The notes below the pieces were generated by a model. The model had not been told where the DNA came from, made no database searches, and saw nothing but the letters and a program-made list of their open reading frames with translations. Below, piece by piece: positions 45,963 through 54,978 of a stretch of 64,000 nt of DNA (positions are counted from its first letter, which is position 1; each line of letters opens with the position of its first letter). The DNA comes from an uncultured Prevotellaceae bacterium. Lineage in GTDB: Bacteria; Bacteroidota; Bacteroidia; Bacteroidales; Bacteroidaceae. The stretch is taken from NCBI GenBank assembly GCA_900319225.1, contig ONNV01000008.1, positions 52,921 to 116,920 on the forward strand, written 5' to 3'. Position numbers and translations under genes: made by a program.

Positions 45963-46422
45963 CCTTAGGGAAGAAATCGCCCCCACCTGCGTTCCAGCTC
46001 CCTAAGGTGAGGGGGTAGCCCGCGATATTCCGTATTTCCCACCCACCTTAGGGAGAAAAATGGCTGTACCTGCGTTCCAGTTCCCTAAGGTGAGGGGGTA
46101 ACCCGCGATATTCCGTATTTTCCACCCACCTTAGGGAGAAAAATGGCTGTACCTGCGTTCCAGTTCCCTAAGGTGAGGGGGTAGCCCGCGATATTCCGTA
46201 TTTTCCACCCACCTTAGGGAGAAAAATGGCTGTACCTGCGTTCCAGCTCCCTAAGGTGAGGGGGTAACCCGCGATATCCCGTATTTCCCACCCACCTTAG
46301 GGAGAAAAATGGCTGTACCTGCGTTCCAGCTCCCTAAGGTGAGGGGCTCACCCGCGATATTCCGTATTTCCTGCTTACCTTAGGGACGAAAATGGCTGTA
46401 TCTGCGTTCCTGCTCCCTAAGG
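45963..46422. repeat. Palindromic tandem array B, six units, 83-bp period
   Basis: Units of 45 bp start at 45963, 46046, 46129, 46212, 46295 and 46378, bounded by CCTTAGGGAG and CTCCCTAAGG (or TTCCCTAAGG). All five 38-bp spacers are of one type (GGGGGTAGCCCGCGATATTC...), the reverse complement of spacer type b in array A, and unit interiors also match array A in reverse complement (AAAATGG...TGCGTT...). Total length, unit count and period equal array A. It lies between the divergent relA and sigma54-regulator promoters. First and last units are the most divergent. Confidence 0.95.
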
Positions 46423-46480
46423 TGGAGAGGGGCTATAGCAAAATAATCTGCCAAAATTTCCGCATATGAGCCGGAATGAG

Positions 46481-46488
46481 TATTTTTG
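46481..46488 (+). promoter_or_regulatory. -7 box of the regulator-lptE-secG operon
   Basis: TATTTTTG, with TTTC at 46457-46460 (20 bases) as near -33. The ATG at 46510 is 21 bases downstream. It rules out the in-frame TTG at 46486. Confidence 0.6.
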
Positions 46489-46509
46489 TCAGTCTATCAT
46501 TTGAGAGAT

Positions 46510-47724
46510 ATGAACGTAGAAGAGATACAGAGGATGAAACAGAGGTTCCGCATCATCGGAAACTCACCTGAACTGAACCGCGCCATAGACGTAGCCATTC
46601 AGGTTGCGCCTACCGATCTGACGGTCCTGATTACCGGTGAGAGTGGTGCCGGAAAGGATGTATTCCCCAGAATCATACATGAGAACAGTCTGCGCAAGAC
46701 CAAGAAGTACCTGGCCGTGAACTGCGGTGCCATACCGGAGGGAACCATAGACTCAGAGCTTTTTGGTCATGTAAAGGGAGCGTTCACCAACGCCATAAGT
46801 GACCGCAAGGGATATTTTGCCGATGCCGATGGAGGGACCATATTCCTGGATGAGGTGGCTGAGCTGCCTCTTGCTACGCAGGCCCGCCTGCTGCGAGTCC
46901 TGGAATCTGGTGAGTTCATTCGCGTGGGCTCCAGTACCGTTGAGAAAACCAACGTGCGTATTGTTGCCGCCACCAACGTGGACCTGCAGCGCGCCATAGA
47001 GCAGGGACGTTTCCGCGAGGACCTGTTCTACCGTCTGAGTACAATTCCTATCAAGGTGCCCTCACTGCGCGAGCGCGGATCTGATGTGCTGCTTCTGTTC
47101 CGTAAGTTTGCGGCCGATTGCGCCGAGAAATACCGCATGCCCGCCATACAGCTGTCCGATGATGCCAAACAGATGCTCATGACCTACCACTGGCCGGGTA
47201 ACGTGCGCCAGCTCAAGAACATAACTGAGCAGATATCAATCATGGCAACCCAGCGTGTGATAACCGCAGATATGTTGCAGGAATATCTGCCTGATCGCCG
47301 CACCTCAATGCTGCCCATGCTGGCAGGCGGACAACGTCAGGAGAACTCATTTGAGAACGAGCGCGAGATTCTCTACAAGGTGCTCTTTGACATGCGTCGT
47401 GACATAACGGACCTCAAGGCTCAGGTGAACAGCATGTCACAGAACCAGCAGTCCGTACAGCAGCCTGTATCCATATTCACTCCCGATGAGGGAACCACCA
47501 CTGTCAACGTTCCTGCAGGCTCCCGCAAGAGTACCCAGAAGGATGATGACATACAGGATACCGAGGTTTACGTTGAGGAGACCCTCTCACTTGACGAGGT
47601 TGAGAAAGACATGATAAAACGTGCCCTTGCCAAACATGGCGGAAAACGCCGCGGAGCAGCAGCAGACCTGAATATATCAGAGCGCACGTTATACCGTAAA
47701 ATCAAGGAATACAACCTGGAATGA
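46510..47724 (+). CDS. Sigma54-type AAA+ Fis-family regulator with altered GAFTGA loop
   Basis: 404 residues, no receiver or sensor domain at the N-terminus. AAA+ domain about 15-245: Walker A GESGAGKD (43-50), Walker B TIFLDEV (110-116), arginine finger region FREDLFYRL, sensor II WPGNVRQLKN. The loop that touches sigma54, normally GAFTGA, reads GAFTNA (90-95). The C-terminal Fis-type HTH is intact (KRRGAAADLNISERTLYRKI). It heads the lptE-secG operon with an ATGA overlap, an order typical of Bacteroidales. Whether it still activates sigma54 is open. Confidence 0.92.
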   Translation: MNVEEIQRMKQRFRIIGNSPELNRAIDVAIQVAPTDLTVLITGESGAGKDVFPRIIHENSLRKTKKYLAVNCGAIPEGTIDSELFGHVKGAFTNAISDRKGYFADADGGTIFLDEVAELPLATQARLLRVLESGEFIRVGSSTVEKTNVRIVAATNVDLQRAIEQGRFREDLFYRLSTIPIKVPSLRERGSDVLLLFRKFAADCAEKYRMPAIQLSDDAKQMLMTYHWPGNVRQLKNITEQISIMATQRVITADMLQEYLPDRRTSMLPMLAGGQRQENSFENEREILYKVLFDMRRDITDLKAQVNSMSQNQQSVQQPVSIFTPDEGTTTVNVPAGSRKSTQKDDDIQDTEVYVEETLSLDEVEKDMIKRALAKHGGKRRGAAADLNISERTLYRKIKEYNLE

Positions 47725-48242
47725 GAAACAATATACTCAAATCAGTCCTTTTTGCATTGCTGTCACTTGTAGTGGTGTGCGGTTGCAGGGTGTCGTACAG
47801 TTTGAGCGGCGCCTCAATTGACTACAACACTACCAAGACCATAACACTGGAGACATTCTCCAACCGTGCGGCATATCAGTGGGCACCAATGGCCCCCATG
47901 TTCAATAACACGCTGAGTGAAAAGTATAACAGCCAGACCAAGTTGCGTCAGGTAAAACGCGACGGTGACCTGATGCTGTCGGGTGAGATAACATCATATG
48001 ACCAGACCAACAAGTCCATATCGGCCGACGGTTACTCATCGATGGTACAGCTCAGGATGACGGTAAAAGTCAAGTATGTGAATAACAAGTTGCATAAGGA
48101 TGACTTTGAGAAGACGTTTACCGCAAGCCGTGAGTATGACGCTTCACAGCAGCTCTCCGCAGTCCAGGAGGAGCTTGTACAGCAGATGATTGATGATATT
48201 GTGGATCAGATTTTCAACGCAACGGTAGCCAACTGGAGATAA
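47721..48242 (+). CDS. lptE: LptE-family LPS assembly lipoprotein
   Basis: 173 residues. A lipoprotein signal with cysteines at 20 and 22 (VVVCGC), then the LptE fold of Bacteroidetes: SIDYNTTKTITLETFSNRA, a beta-alpha-beta sandwich and long C-terminal helix. LptE plugs the LptD barrel that inserts LPS into the outer membrane. Its start overlaps the regulator stop (ATGA) and its stop overlaps the next start by one base. Confidence 0.9.
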   Translation: MRNNILKSVLFALLSLVVVCGCRVSYSLSGASIDYNTTKTITLETFSNRAAYQWAPMAPMFNNTLSEKYNSQTKLRQVKRDGDLMLSGEITSYDQTNKSISADGYSSMVQLRMTVKVKYVNNKLHKDDFEKTFTASREYDASQQLSAVQEELVQQMIDDIVDQIFNATVANWR

Positions 48243-48724
48243 TGAGTCAGTCCAAGGACGAACGTATGATGTCCCTTCTGGATTCATTTCTGGAGGGACG
48301 GGGAGAGAACGCGACAGAGCTCAGTGAGCTGGGTGCCGTGCCGATGGATTATGTATCGGCCTATCTGGATTCACCACAGGTGGCACCACAGAGTCCGTCG
48401 GATACCGCTATCCGTACCAAAACGGAACAGCTGCTGGATGCATTCCTGTCGGGCGACAATGAGAAACCGTCATTCAGCCTGACGCTCCAGGCTGGTGATG
48501 AAGAGCCTGAGACCGATGAATCCGACAGCAGGTCTTACAATGCGGAACAGCTTGATGACACGTATTTTACCGAGACACTTGCACGCATCTACCTCAAACA
48601 GCGCAGATATGGCAAAGCGTTGGAAATTATTAGGTCTCTTTATTTGAATTTTCCGAATAAAAGCATTTACTTTGCGGACCAAATCCGGTATTTGGAGAAA
48701 TTAGTCAGGATAAATCAAAATTGA
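48242..48724 (+). CDS. Hypothetical protein with C-terminal TPR-like helices
   Basis: 160 residues, cytoplasmic, acidic and low-complexity for the first 100 residues (repeated short phrases such as EQLLDAFLSGDNE and LLDSFLEGRGE), then a TPR-like helical pair (LARIYLKQRRYGKALEIIRSLYLNFP). This gene lies between lptE and secG in many Bacteroidales. No function can be given; a scaffolding role in envelope assembly is a guess. Overlaps lptE by one base. Confidence 0.8.
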   Translation: MSQSKDERMMSLLDSFLEGRGENATELSELGAVPMDYVSAYLDSPQVAPQSPSDTAIRTKTEQLLDAFLSGDNEKPSFSLTLQAGDEEPETDESDSRSYNAEQLDDTYFTETLARIYLKQRRYGKALEIIRSLYLNFPNKSIYFADQIRYLEKLVRINQN

Positions 48725-48733
48725 AAATAGAAA

Positions 48734-49078
48734 ATGTTTAAGGTTTTACTCATTATTATCGTGATTCTGGCACTTTTCCTGTGCTTTGTAGTCACAATCC
48801 AGAACTCAAAAGGTGGTGGCCTTGCTGCAGGTTTCGCATCATCAAACCAGATTATGGGTGTACGTAAGACAACTGATATCCTTGAAAAGACCACTTGGAC
48901 TCTGGTTATCAGTATCGCTGTTCTCAGCATCCTGACCGCTTACGTTGCCAAGCCCAAGGCTCTCAACGCAGGCTCAGTATATGATGATGAGGCTGTTGAG
49001 CAGAGCGCTACCAATCCCGAATCTGCGACTACCACATTTGATACGCCGCTTGAGATTCAGGACCTTCCTGAGGAATAA
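48734..49078 (+). CDS. secG: Preprotein translocase subunit SecG
   Basis: 114 residues. Two membrane helices (about 3-20 and 54-75) flank the conserved cytoplasmic loop with QNSKGGGLAAGF; the acidic C-terminal tail is typical of Bacteroidetes SecG. Stabilises SecYE during preprotein translocation. Last gene of the operon, followed by a strong terminator. Confidence 0.94.
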   Translation: MFKVLLIIIVILALFLCFVVTIQNSKGGGLAAGFASSNQIMGVRKTTDILEKTTWTLVISIAVLSILTAYVAKPKALNAGSVYDDEAVEQSATNPESATTTFDTPLEIQDLPEE

Positions 49079-49098
49079 ACCAATCTTAAGGCATATTT

Positions 49099-49132
49099 CG
49101 GGAGACAACCTGAACGGATTGTCTCCCGTTTT
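49099..49132 (+). terminator. Intrinsic terminator after secG
   Basis: A 10-bp perfect stem (49099-49108 with 49119-49128) followed by TTTTC. It separates the secG operon from the decoration cluster starting at 49145. Confidence 0.85.
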
Positions 49133-49144
49133 CATAAATAAGAC

Positions 49145-50188
49145 ATGATCAGGACATACGCTTTTCCCGGAATAATTGAGGATGATATCCTTCAGATTGC
49201 CGCCCAGCAGATACCGTACATGCGCACCGCATGGTTCTCGGGCATAATGAAGGAGAATGAACGTATGCTGCTTGAGGCAATAGGTTGCCAGGGCGGCAGG
49301 GTTATGTTCTTTACCTCATCCGGTACTGCTGCAATGGAATCAATAGTTCAGAACTATGTTGCAGCTAAAGGCAAGGCCTTCATCATAGACGGAGGTACAT
49401 TCGGACACCGTTGGGTCCAGCTCTGTGAGTATCACGGCATTGAGCATGAGTCCATGCAGATCCCGTTTGCACAGGATATTGACTATGCCCAGCTTGAGGA
49501 GCGTATGCTCAAGAGCAAGCCGGCTGTGTTCCTGTGCCAGCATCACGAGACATCATCGGGCCAGCTGTTTGACCTTAAGCGTATATCGGAAATCTGCCGC
49601 ATGACCGGCACAAGTCTGGTAGTTGATGTCATCAGTTCATTCCTGGCTGAGAAGCTGGATATGAATGAGATGGGCATTGATGTGGCCGTAACAAGCACAC
49701 AGAAGGGTCTCAATCTGCCTCCCGGCGCAGCTCTGGTGTTTCTGTCGGAGAAGGCGCTTGGCGTAGAGTTCCGTCATAACAACTACTATCTGGATTATCA
49801 GGACAACCTCAAGAACCTGGAGCGCGGTCAGACTCCGTTCAGTCCCGCCACTACCATCTTCATGCAGATTCACGAGCGTATGCAGCGCAATCTGGCCAAG
49901 GGCATTGACAATATCGTGGCCGATACCCACGCCAAGGCACTCTATTTCCGTGAGTTGTGCGCCAAGTACGGGTGGGAGATACCGGCACAGGTACGTGCCA
50001 ACGCCGTAACCGGATTCTTTGTCCACAAGAACGGGGATATCCTGTGTAATGAACTCCAGAAACACGGCATATTCATCATGCCCAGCGGCAAACCCCATTT
50101 CTTCAGGGTATCACATATGGGTTGTGACACCCGTAAGGATCTGGATGAACTGGCTCAGTTAATCAGCGAAATAGAAAACAGACCCTGA
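49145..50188 (+). CDS. Class V aminotransferase, PhnW-like
   Basis: 347 residues, PLP fold type I. FTSSGTAAMES is the phosphate-binding loop, D161 (VVDVISSF) stacks on the PLP nitrogen and K187 (TSTQKGLNLPPG) is the Schiff-base lysine. HHETSSGQL is typical of the alanine-glyoxylate/2-aminoethylphosphonate transaminase branch. First of four tightly packed genes that include a cytidylyltransferase and LicD, so it probably aminates a small phospho- or phosphono-carbonyl that is then CDP-activated. PepM and phosphonopyruvate decarboxylase are not in the window, so phosphonate chemistry is not shown. Confidence 0.85.
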   Translation: MIRTYAFPGIIEDDILQIAAQQIPYMRTAWFSGIMKENERMLLEAIGCQGGRVMFFTSSGTAAMESIVQNYVAAKGKAFIIDGGTFGHRWVQLCEYHGIEHESMQIPFAQDIDYAQLEERMLKSKPAVFLCQHHETSSGQLFDLKRISEICRMTGTSLVVDVISSFLAEKLDMNEMGIDVAVTSTQKGLNLPPGAALVFLSEKALGVEFRHNNYYLDYQDNLKNLERGQTPFSPATTIFMQIHERMQRNLAKGIDNIVADTHAKALYFRELCAKYGWEIPAQVRANAVTGFFVHKNGDILCNELQKHGIFIMPSGKPHFFRVSHMGCDTRKDLDELAQLISEIENRP

Positions 50189-51243
50189 TGAGAATAGCCC
50201 TGTTCTGCGAGAACCGATATGCGATAGACATTCTGCAGCCGCTCTATGAGGAGGCTGTATCGCAGAATTGCCACGATGTACTCTGGTACATCCACACCCC
50301 TAAAATCAAAAGTTTCAAGCTTGATGACGGCGCCCGCTGGACAGATTCCATGCAGGAACTGTATGATTTCAGCCCCGAGGCCGTATTCGTACCGGGCAAC
50401 ATAGTACCCTATTATCTGCCGGGAGTAAAGATCCAGGTGTTCCACGGCTATGCCGCCGAGAAGAAGGACCATTGGATCATCCGCCGTTATTTTGATACAT
50501 ACTTTACCCAGGGTCCGTACTTTACGTCGCATTTTGAGGCATCGGCCCTAAAATACAAGGATTTTGAGGTGCGTGAGACCGGCTGGACCAAGCAGGACTG
50601 GATATTCCGTCATCTGCATGATTATGATGATGAGAAACAGCGTCTGCTGGAGCAGTACGGCAAGAGCAAGGTTGTGCTCTATGCTCCCACGTTCTCTCCA
50701 AAACTCACCTCACTGCCTTACCTCAAGCCTGCACTTGAGCAGCTTTGCGCCCAGCGTGACATACTGCTTATCCTCAAGTTCCATCCGCTTACCGCTAAGG
50801 CGTGGGCCGATGAGTACAGGGAGTGGGCATCGGGCCGTAATGATGCCATCTACATTGAGGCGTCAGAGAATGTCACCCGATACCAGATGATGAGTGACGT
50901 GATGATAAGTGACACGTCATCATCCGTATATGAGTTCCTTCTGCTGGACCGCCCGGTAGTTACATTCAGAACCATTGCAAAAGATATATATTGGGAGAAT
51001 ATTGATGATCCGGATATGCTTGTAAGTGCATATGACAAGGCTACAGGTGATCCCGATGCCGCCGGTAAGAGGCGTTGGATTGTTGAGAACTATGACCCGC
51101 ATCTGGACGGGCAGTGCTGCCGCCGTATGCTGGAGCAGGCTCAGGATTACATCTCCCGTCACGGAGTCCCTTCCAAACGCCGCCTGAATCTGTGGCGCAA
51201 GTATACAAGTATTAAGACATTCGGAAAGATTAACAGAAACTGA
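50188..51243 (+). CDS. CDP-glycerol glycerophosphotransferase-like protein
   Basis: 351 residues, GT-B-like fold of the TagB/TagF group. QVFHGYAAEKKDHW contains the conserved HG, VLYAPTFSP the first nucleotide-side loop, KFHPL the catalytic-region motif and SDTSSSVYEFLLLDRPVV the CDP-binding signature. Teichoic acid is not expected in a Gram-negative, so it should move an alcohol phosphate from a CDP donor onto a surface glycan. One-base overlap with the aminotransferase (TGATG). Confidence 0.85.
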   Translation: MRIALFCENRYAIDILQPLYEEAVSQNCHDVLWYIHTPKIKSFKLDDGARWTDSMQELYDFSPEAVFVPGNIVPYYLPGVKIQVFHGYAAEKKDHWIIRRYFDTYFTQGPYFTSHFEASALKYKDFEVRETGWTKQDWIFRHLHDYDDEKQRLLEQYGKSKVVLYAPTFSPKLTSLPYLKPALEQLCAQRDILLILKFHPLTAKAWADEYREWASGRNDAIYIEASENVTRYQMMSDVMISDTSSSVYEFLLLDRPVVTFRTIAKDIYWENIDDPDMLVSAYDKATGDPDAAGKRRWIVENYDPHLDGQCCRRMLEQAQDYISRHGVPSKRRLNLWRKYTSIKTFGKINRN

Positions 51244-51245
51244 TC

Positions 51246-52130
51246 ATGAAATCAGACCAACCATACAATTATGATTTAAGGCAGTTCCAGCTTAGGAGTG
51301 TGGTTCTGCTGGATGCCATAGATAAAGTTTGCAAGGAGCATGGCATCAAATACTATGTAATAGCCGGTACTCTTCTTGGTGCACTCCGTCACAAAGGTTT
51401 CATTCCATGGGATGATGACCTGGATGTAGCGCTTATGCGCAGTGATTATGACAAATTGGTGGAACACGCACATGAGTGGTTCCCTGAGCCGTTCTCAATA
51501 GTAGCATACAACAATGACCTGAGTTACCCCAAATATTTTGCCAAGCTTGAGGATAAGAGCACAACCCTGGTGGAGCGCTTCTATCTTGGGTACGTGGGCG
51601 GCATATACATGGATATATTCCCGCTTGACTCTGTACCTGACAACAAACTGCTCAGGGCATGGCATTATTACCGTTTCAACCTCAAGCGCCGTATGCTCTA
51701 CCTGATATACAGGGATCCATACAAGCATGGCAAGGGACTGAGCTCCCTGTGGCTGCGCCTGCTGCAGAAACTGGTATCAAAAGAGGGATTGCACAAACGT
51801 ACCCATAAGGTCCTGACTGAGTTTGAAGGAAAGAAGAACTGTAATTACGTCATGACTCATGATGACGGATTCAAGGCTTACCACAAGTCTGTGTTCGGCA
51901 CACCTCAGCCCTGCGAGTTTGAGGGACACACTTTCTGTGCGCCCGAGCACCCCGAAGGATTCCTGTCTGTGCTGTACGGTGATGATTTCATGACTCCGCC
52001 TCCGGTAGAGAAACGTGACTCCCATTTCCATGATTATTGTGATATGGAACATGGATATGAGGGTGTTGACATAAACAAACTCAAAGCGAACTATCACGGA
52101 ACGGACAGCTTGTCAAGAAGAAAAAAGTAA
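51246..52130 (+). CDS. LicD-family phosphotransferase
   Basis: 294 residues of the LicD nucleotidyltransferase-fold family: GTLLGALRHKGFIPWDD (41-57) with D56, D57, D58 and D60 as metal ligands. LicD proteins transfer phosphocholine or related groups from a CDP donor to glycans. Starts two bases after the previous stop. Two different transfer enzymes in one cluster suggest either two acceptors or a chain-start and branch pair. Confidence 0.9.
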   Translation: MKSDQPYNYDLRQFQLRSVVLLDAIDKVCKEHGIKYYVIAGTLLGALRHKGFIPWDDDLDVALMRSDYDKLVEHAHEWFPEPFSIVAYNNDLSYPKYFAKLEDKSTTLVERFYLGYVGGIYMDIFPLDSVPDNKLLRAWHYYRFNLKRRMLYLIYRDPYKHGKGLSSLWLRLLQKLVSKEGLHKRTHKVLTEFEGKKNCNYVMTHDDGFKAYHKSVFGTPQPCEFEGHTFCAPEHPEGFLSVLYGDDFMTPPPVEKRDSHFHDYCDMEHGYEGVDINKLKANYHGTDSLSRRKK

Positions 52131-52135
52131 AGGAT

Positions 52136-52618
52136 ATGAAAAGAGTATTTACATCAGGCAGTTTTGACCTGTTTCACATAGGTCATCTCAACATTCTGGA
52201 GAAATCGGCCGCACTTGGTGATGAACTGATTGTGGGCGTAAGTACCGATGAACTGATTGAGGAGTACAAGGGTATGAAACCCATCATTCCTTTTGAGCAG
52301 CGTGCCCGTATCGTGGCCTCCATCAAATGCGTTACCAAGGTGGTTAAGCAGACCAAGCTTACAGAGATAGCGCAGCTTCAGCGTGAGAATATCGATATCG
52401 TAACTATCGGTGATGACTGGAAGGGCAAGTACCTGGAGGGACTGGAGTGGATGAAAAGCCAGCCCGGCAAGGAGGTTGTCTATTTCCCCTATACTCCCGG
52501 TGTGAGCACCACCCAGATAAAGAGCAAAATAATAAAGAGCGCCAACGATATAATTGCTGCCGCTCTTTCACGTGAAGAGTATATAGACAAGAACTGGAAG
52601 GAGGACGAGCGTAAGTAA
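52136..52618 (+). CDS. TagD-like CTP:alcohol-phosphate cytidylyltransferase
   Basis: 160 residues. GSFDLFHIGH (8-17) is the HxGH motif and TPGVSTTQIK the second nucleotide signature (RTxGISTT-like). Family members make CDP-glycerol, CDP-ethanolamine or CMP-aminoethylphosphonate. Here it should supply the CDP donor for the two transferases upstream. About 25 residues longer than TagD at the C-terminus. Confidence 0.9.
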   Translation: MKRVFTSGSFDLFHIGHLNILEKSAALGDELIVGVSTDELIEEYKGMKPIIPFEQRARIVASIKCVTKVVKQTKLTEIAQLQRENIDIVTIGDDWKGKYLEGLEWMKSQPGKEVVYFPYTPGVSTTQIKSKIIKSANDIIAAALSREEYIDKNWKEDERK

Positions 52619-52621
52619 CGC

Positions 52622-53584
52622 TTACCACACCATGGAACTGGCTCCCAGTATGGCCGCATCTGATTCCTTAAGGGAAGAGTAGCGTATCTCAATCTTGTTT
52701 TTCCATACCTGTAACAGGTTGTCGTTCATGGCCTGTACCATGGCGTCATGAAAGAATTCCCGCGATTTGGTGAGGCCGCCAAACAGTACTATTGCCTGGG
52801 GAGAACTGAATTTTACGAAATCAGCCAATGCCTGACCCAGTATACGGCCGGTATAGATAAAAATATCCTTGGCCATCTGGTCACCCTGCCTGGCAGCATT
52901 ATAGATATCTTTAGAAGTTATCTTTTCTGGGTCAAGCTTGCGCAGACTGCTCTCGCCTCTGTCCCGCTCAAGGAACTCGCGGGCAGTGCGTGCCACACCC
53001 GTGGCACTGGCATATGTCTCAAGGCAGCCCCTGAGCCCGCAGTTGCACTGGCGGCCGCCGCGTTCCACGCATACGTGACCCAGCTCACCTGCAAAACCGT
53101 CATGACCGTAAACAAGGCGTTTGTTTGATATGATACCGCTGCCCACGCCTGTACCCAAGGTAATCATTATAAAGTCATCCAGCCCCTTGGCAATACCATA
53201 GATTCTCTCTCCGCGGGCAGCAGCGTTGGCATCATTGGTTATCCTTACATGGAGCCCGGTCTCGGCCTCCAGACGGTCTGCCAGATATACTATGGTGGGG
53301 TTGCCCTGGGCATCACGTGCCCATCTCAGGTTGGGGGCAAAACGTATGGTGCCGTCAATGCGGTTCGCGTTTGGGGCACCTATGCCTATACCCATGGGTG
53401 TGCCTATGTGTGACGTCTTGTCTGTGAGCTCATTGATGGTATAGGTAAGTACTCTCAGATACTCGTCAAAGTTATCAATCAAAGAGGTGATGACACTCTG
53501 TGCGAGTATGATTCCATCTCGTGTAACTACTCCGCATTTGGTGGATTGACCGCCTATGTCTATGCCTATTGCAAGCCTTTTCAT
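52622..53584 (-). CDS. ROK-family sugar kinase (glucokinase-like)
   Basis: 320 residues. DIGGQSTKCG (9-18) is the ATP phosphate loop, GTGVGSGI the second, and CNCGLRGCLE the zinc-binding ROK signature; ELGH positions the catalytic neighbourhood. No HTH, so an enzyme, not a repressor; glucose, mannose or an amino sugar are possible substrates. It follows the phosphatase gene by three bases and converges on the cytidylyltransferase gene with only three bases between. Confidence 0.9.
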   Translation of the reverse strand: MKRLAIGIDIGGQSTKCGVVTRDGIILAQSVITSLIDNFDEYLRVLTYTINELTDKTSHIGTPMGIGIGAPNANRIDGTIRFAPNLRWARDAQGNPTIVYLADRLEAETGLHVRITNDANAAARGERIYGIAKGLDDFIMITLGTGVGSGIISNKRLVYGHDGFAGELGHVCVERGGRQCNCGLRGCLETYASATGVARTAREFLERDRGESSLRKLDPEKITSKDIYNAARQGDQMAKDIFIYTGRILGQALADFVKFSSPQAIVLFGGLTKSREFFHDAMVQAMNDNLLQVWKNKIEIRYSSLKESDAAILGASSMVW

Positions 53585-53587
53585 CCT

Positions 53588-54949
53588 TTATTTGTTCTCT
53601 GTAAGCTCAGCTCTGATACTTGTCCAGCGGGCCAGGATGTCACGATAGTATTTCTCCACCTTGTCCCACTCGTAGAAGTAGGTGTATTCCTTGCCTTTTG
53701 CGTCTTTGTAGCACTCAACCGGCAGCTTGGCCTCTCTCTCGTCAAGCAGAGCCCTTACCAGTATGGTGCCTTTCTTGTCCTTGAAGAATATGAGTTGCAG
53801 GTTGCTTCCCATGTGGACGATGTCATAGTTTACCCATTTTGTAGCCAGGTCCTCAATGTCATCGGGAGCATATGCACAGTCATTCACCTCCATCAGGCAG
53901 AGCAGGGGATAGAGTGCTGTGTCATGTCCGTAACGCAGGTTGGCTGCGGGGGTACCTGCCGCGATGGCTGCATCGGCCTTGTCAAGGAAATCCTGAAGCA
54001 GAGTTGCATGGCCGTAAGGAACCACGTTCTGGGTCAGTTTGTGATAACCTGATACTGAGAACCAGTAGAGGTTGTTCTGGAGCCAGCAGTCATACCACTC
54101 GTCATAGGTGAACACGTCATCCAGGTCAAAGCCCAGATATGAGTGGCTGCCCATGTTGGCTGCAATGTCATAAATCTTGGTGTAAAGGTCATCGGAACGG
54201 TTTGAGACTGAAACTGATCCCGATGATGATGTCCTCTCATATCTGGTAATGAAAGTGGTATCGGTAAAGAGGGCGCACATAAGACGCTCGGGGTTGTTGT
54301 GCTTTGCGTTGAATGCGTTGACAGCGGCGTTTCTCTCACGGCTGTTCTTGGCGCTGTTTATGGCTCTGTCCTCAGAGTTCATGTAACCCTTGTCAAAGTC
54401 ACTGTCGTTAAAGTCAATGTTCATCTTGGGCAATATGGATGAGAACTCCATCAGGGCCGATGTCATACTTGCGATAACGCGGTGTGATGTGGTTGAACGG
54501 GCCACGATCGTACTGTTCTTGTTGAATATCTCAGGATAGTTCCTGACCATACGGCGGGCAATGCCGCGATGCTGCTGCTGTCCTACGATGGTGAGGTCAC
54601 CCAGATGTCCGTCGGCATCCTTGGCCATGATCTCGATACGTCTCAGCACGTCCTTTCCGAAGTCGGTGAGCACACCCTTCTCATCGGCCTGCTTGAGCAT
54701 GGTGTACGGGTCATTGTACTGCGGTGTGTTGAGCAGGTAACGTGAACCGTGACGGCCGTAGTGGCTCATGTAGAAAGGCTTGAATCCCTTGGGTGCCTTT
54801 GAGTAGGTCACACCGGGGTCCTCATATTGGGTCATGCTACCTCTGAACTTGTAGAGGTTATCCTTGTTGATGTCTTCCTTCTTGGTAATTTCTGCACACA
54901 GTGCCAGCGGTAGCAGTAATGCCAGGCTGATGATAATTGATTTCTTCAT
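53588..54949 (-). CDS. Histidine acid phosphatase, MINPP/phytase-like, exported
   Basis: 453 residues with a signal peptide (IIISLALLLPLALCA). HYGRHGSRY (63-71) is the branch-2 histidine phosphatase motif with nucleophile His67; RYGHDTALYP supplies the second catalytic His-Asp. Bacteroidetes homologues include periplasmic or vesicle-borne InsP6 phosphatases, so phytate or another sugar phosphate is the likely substrate. Probably cotranscribed with the ROK kinase, which would fit dephosphorylation followed by uptake and kinase action. Its promoter is superimposed on that of transketolase. Confidence 0.88.
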   Translation of the reverse strand: MKKSIIISLALLLPLALCAEITKKEDINKDNLYKFRGSMTQYEDPGVTYSKAPKGFKPFYMSHYGRHGSRYLLNTPQYNDPYTMLKQADEKGVLTDFGKDVLRRIEIMAKDADGHLGDLTIVGQQQHRGIARRMVRNYPEIFNKNSTIVARSTTSHRVIASMTSALMEFSSILPKMNIDFNDSDFDKGYMNSEDRAINSAKNSRERNAAVNAFNAKHNNPERLMCALFTDTTFITRYERTSSSGSVSVSNRSDDLYTKIYDIAANMGSHSYLGFDLDDVFTYDEWYDCWLQNNLYWFSVSGYHKLTQNVVPYGHATLLQDFLDKADAAIAAGTPAANLRYGHDTALYPLLCLMEVNDCAYAPDDIEDLATKWVNYDIVHMGSNLQLIFFKDKKGTILVRALLDEREAKLPVECYKDAKGKEYTYFYEWDKVEKYYRDILARWTSIRAELTENK

Positions 54950-54978
54950 TTCGTTTAGGTCAGTATGTTTTGTAATGG

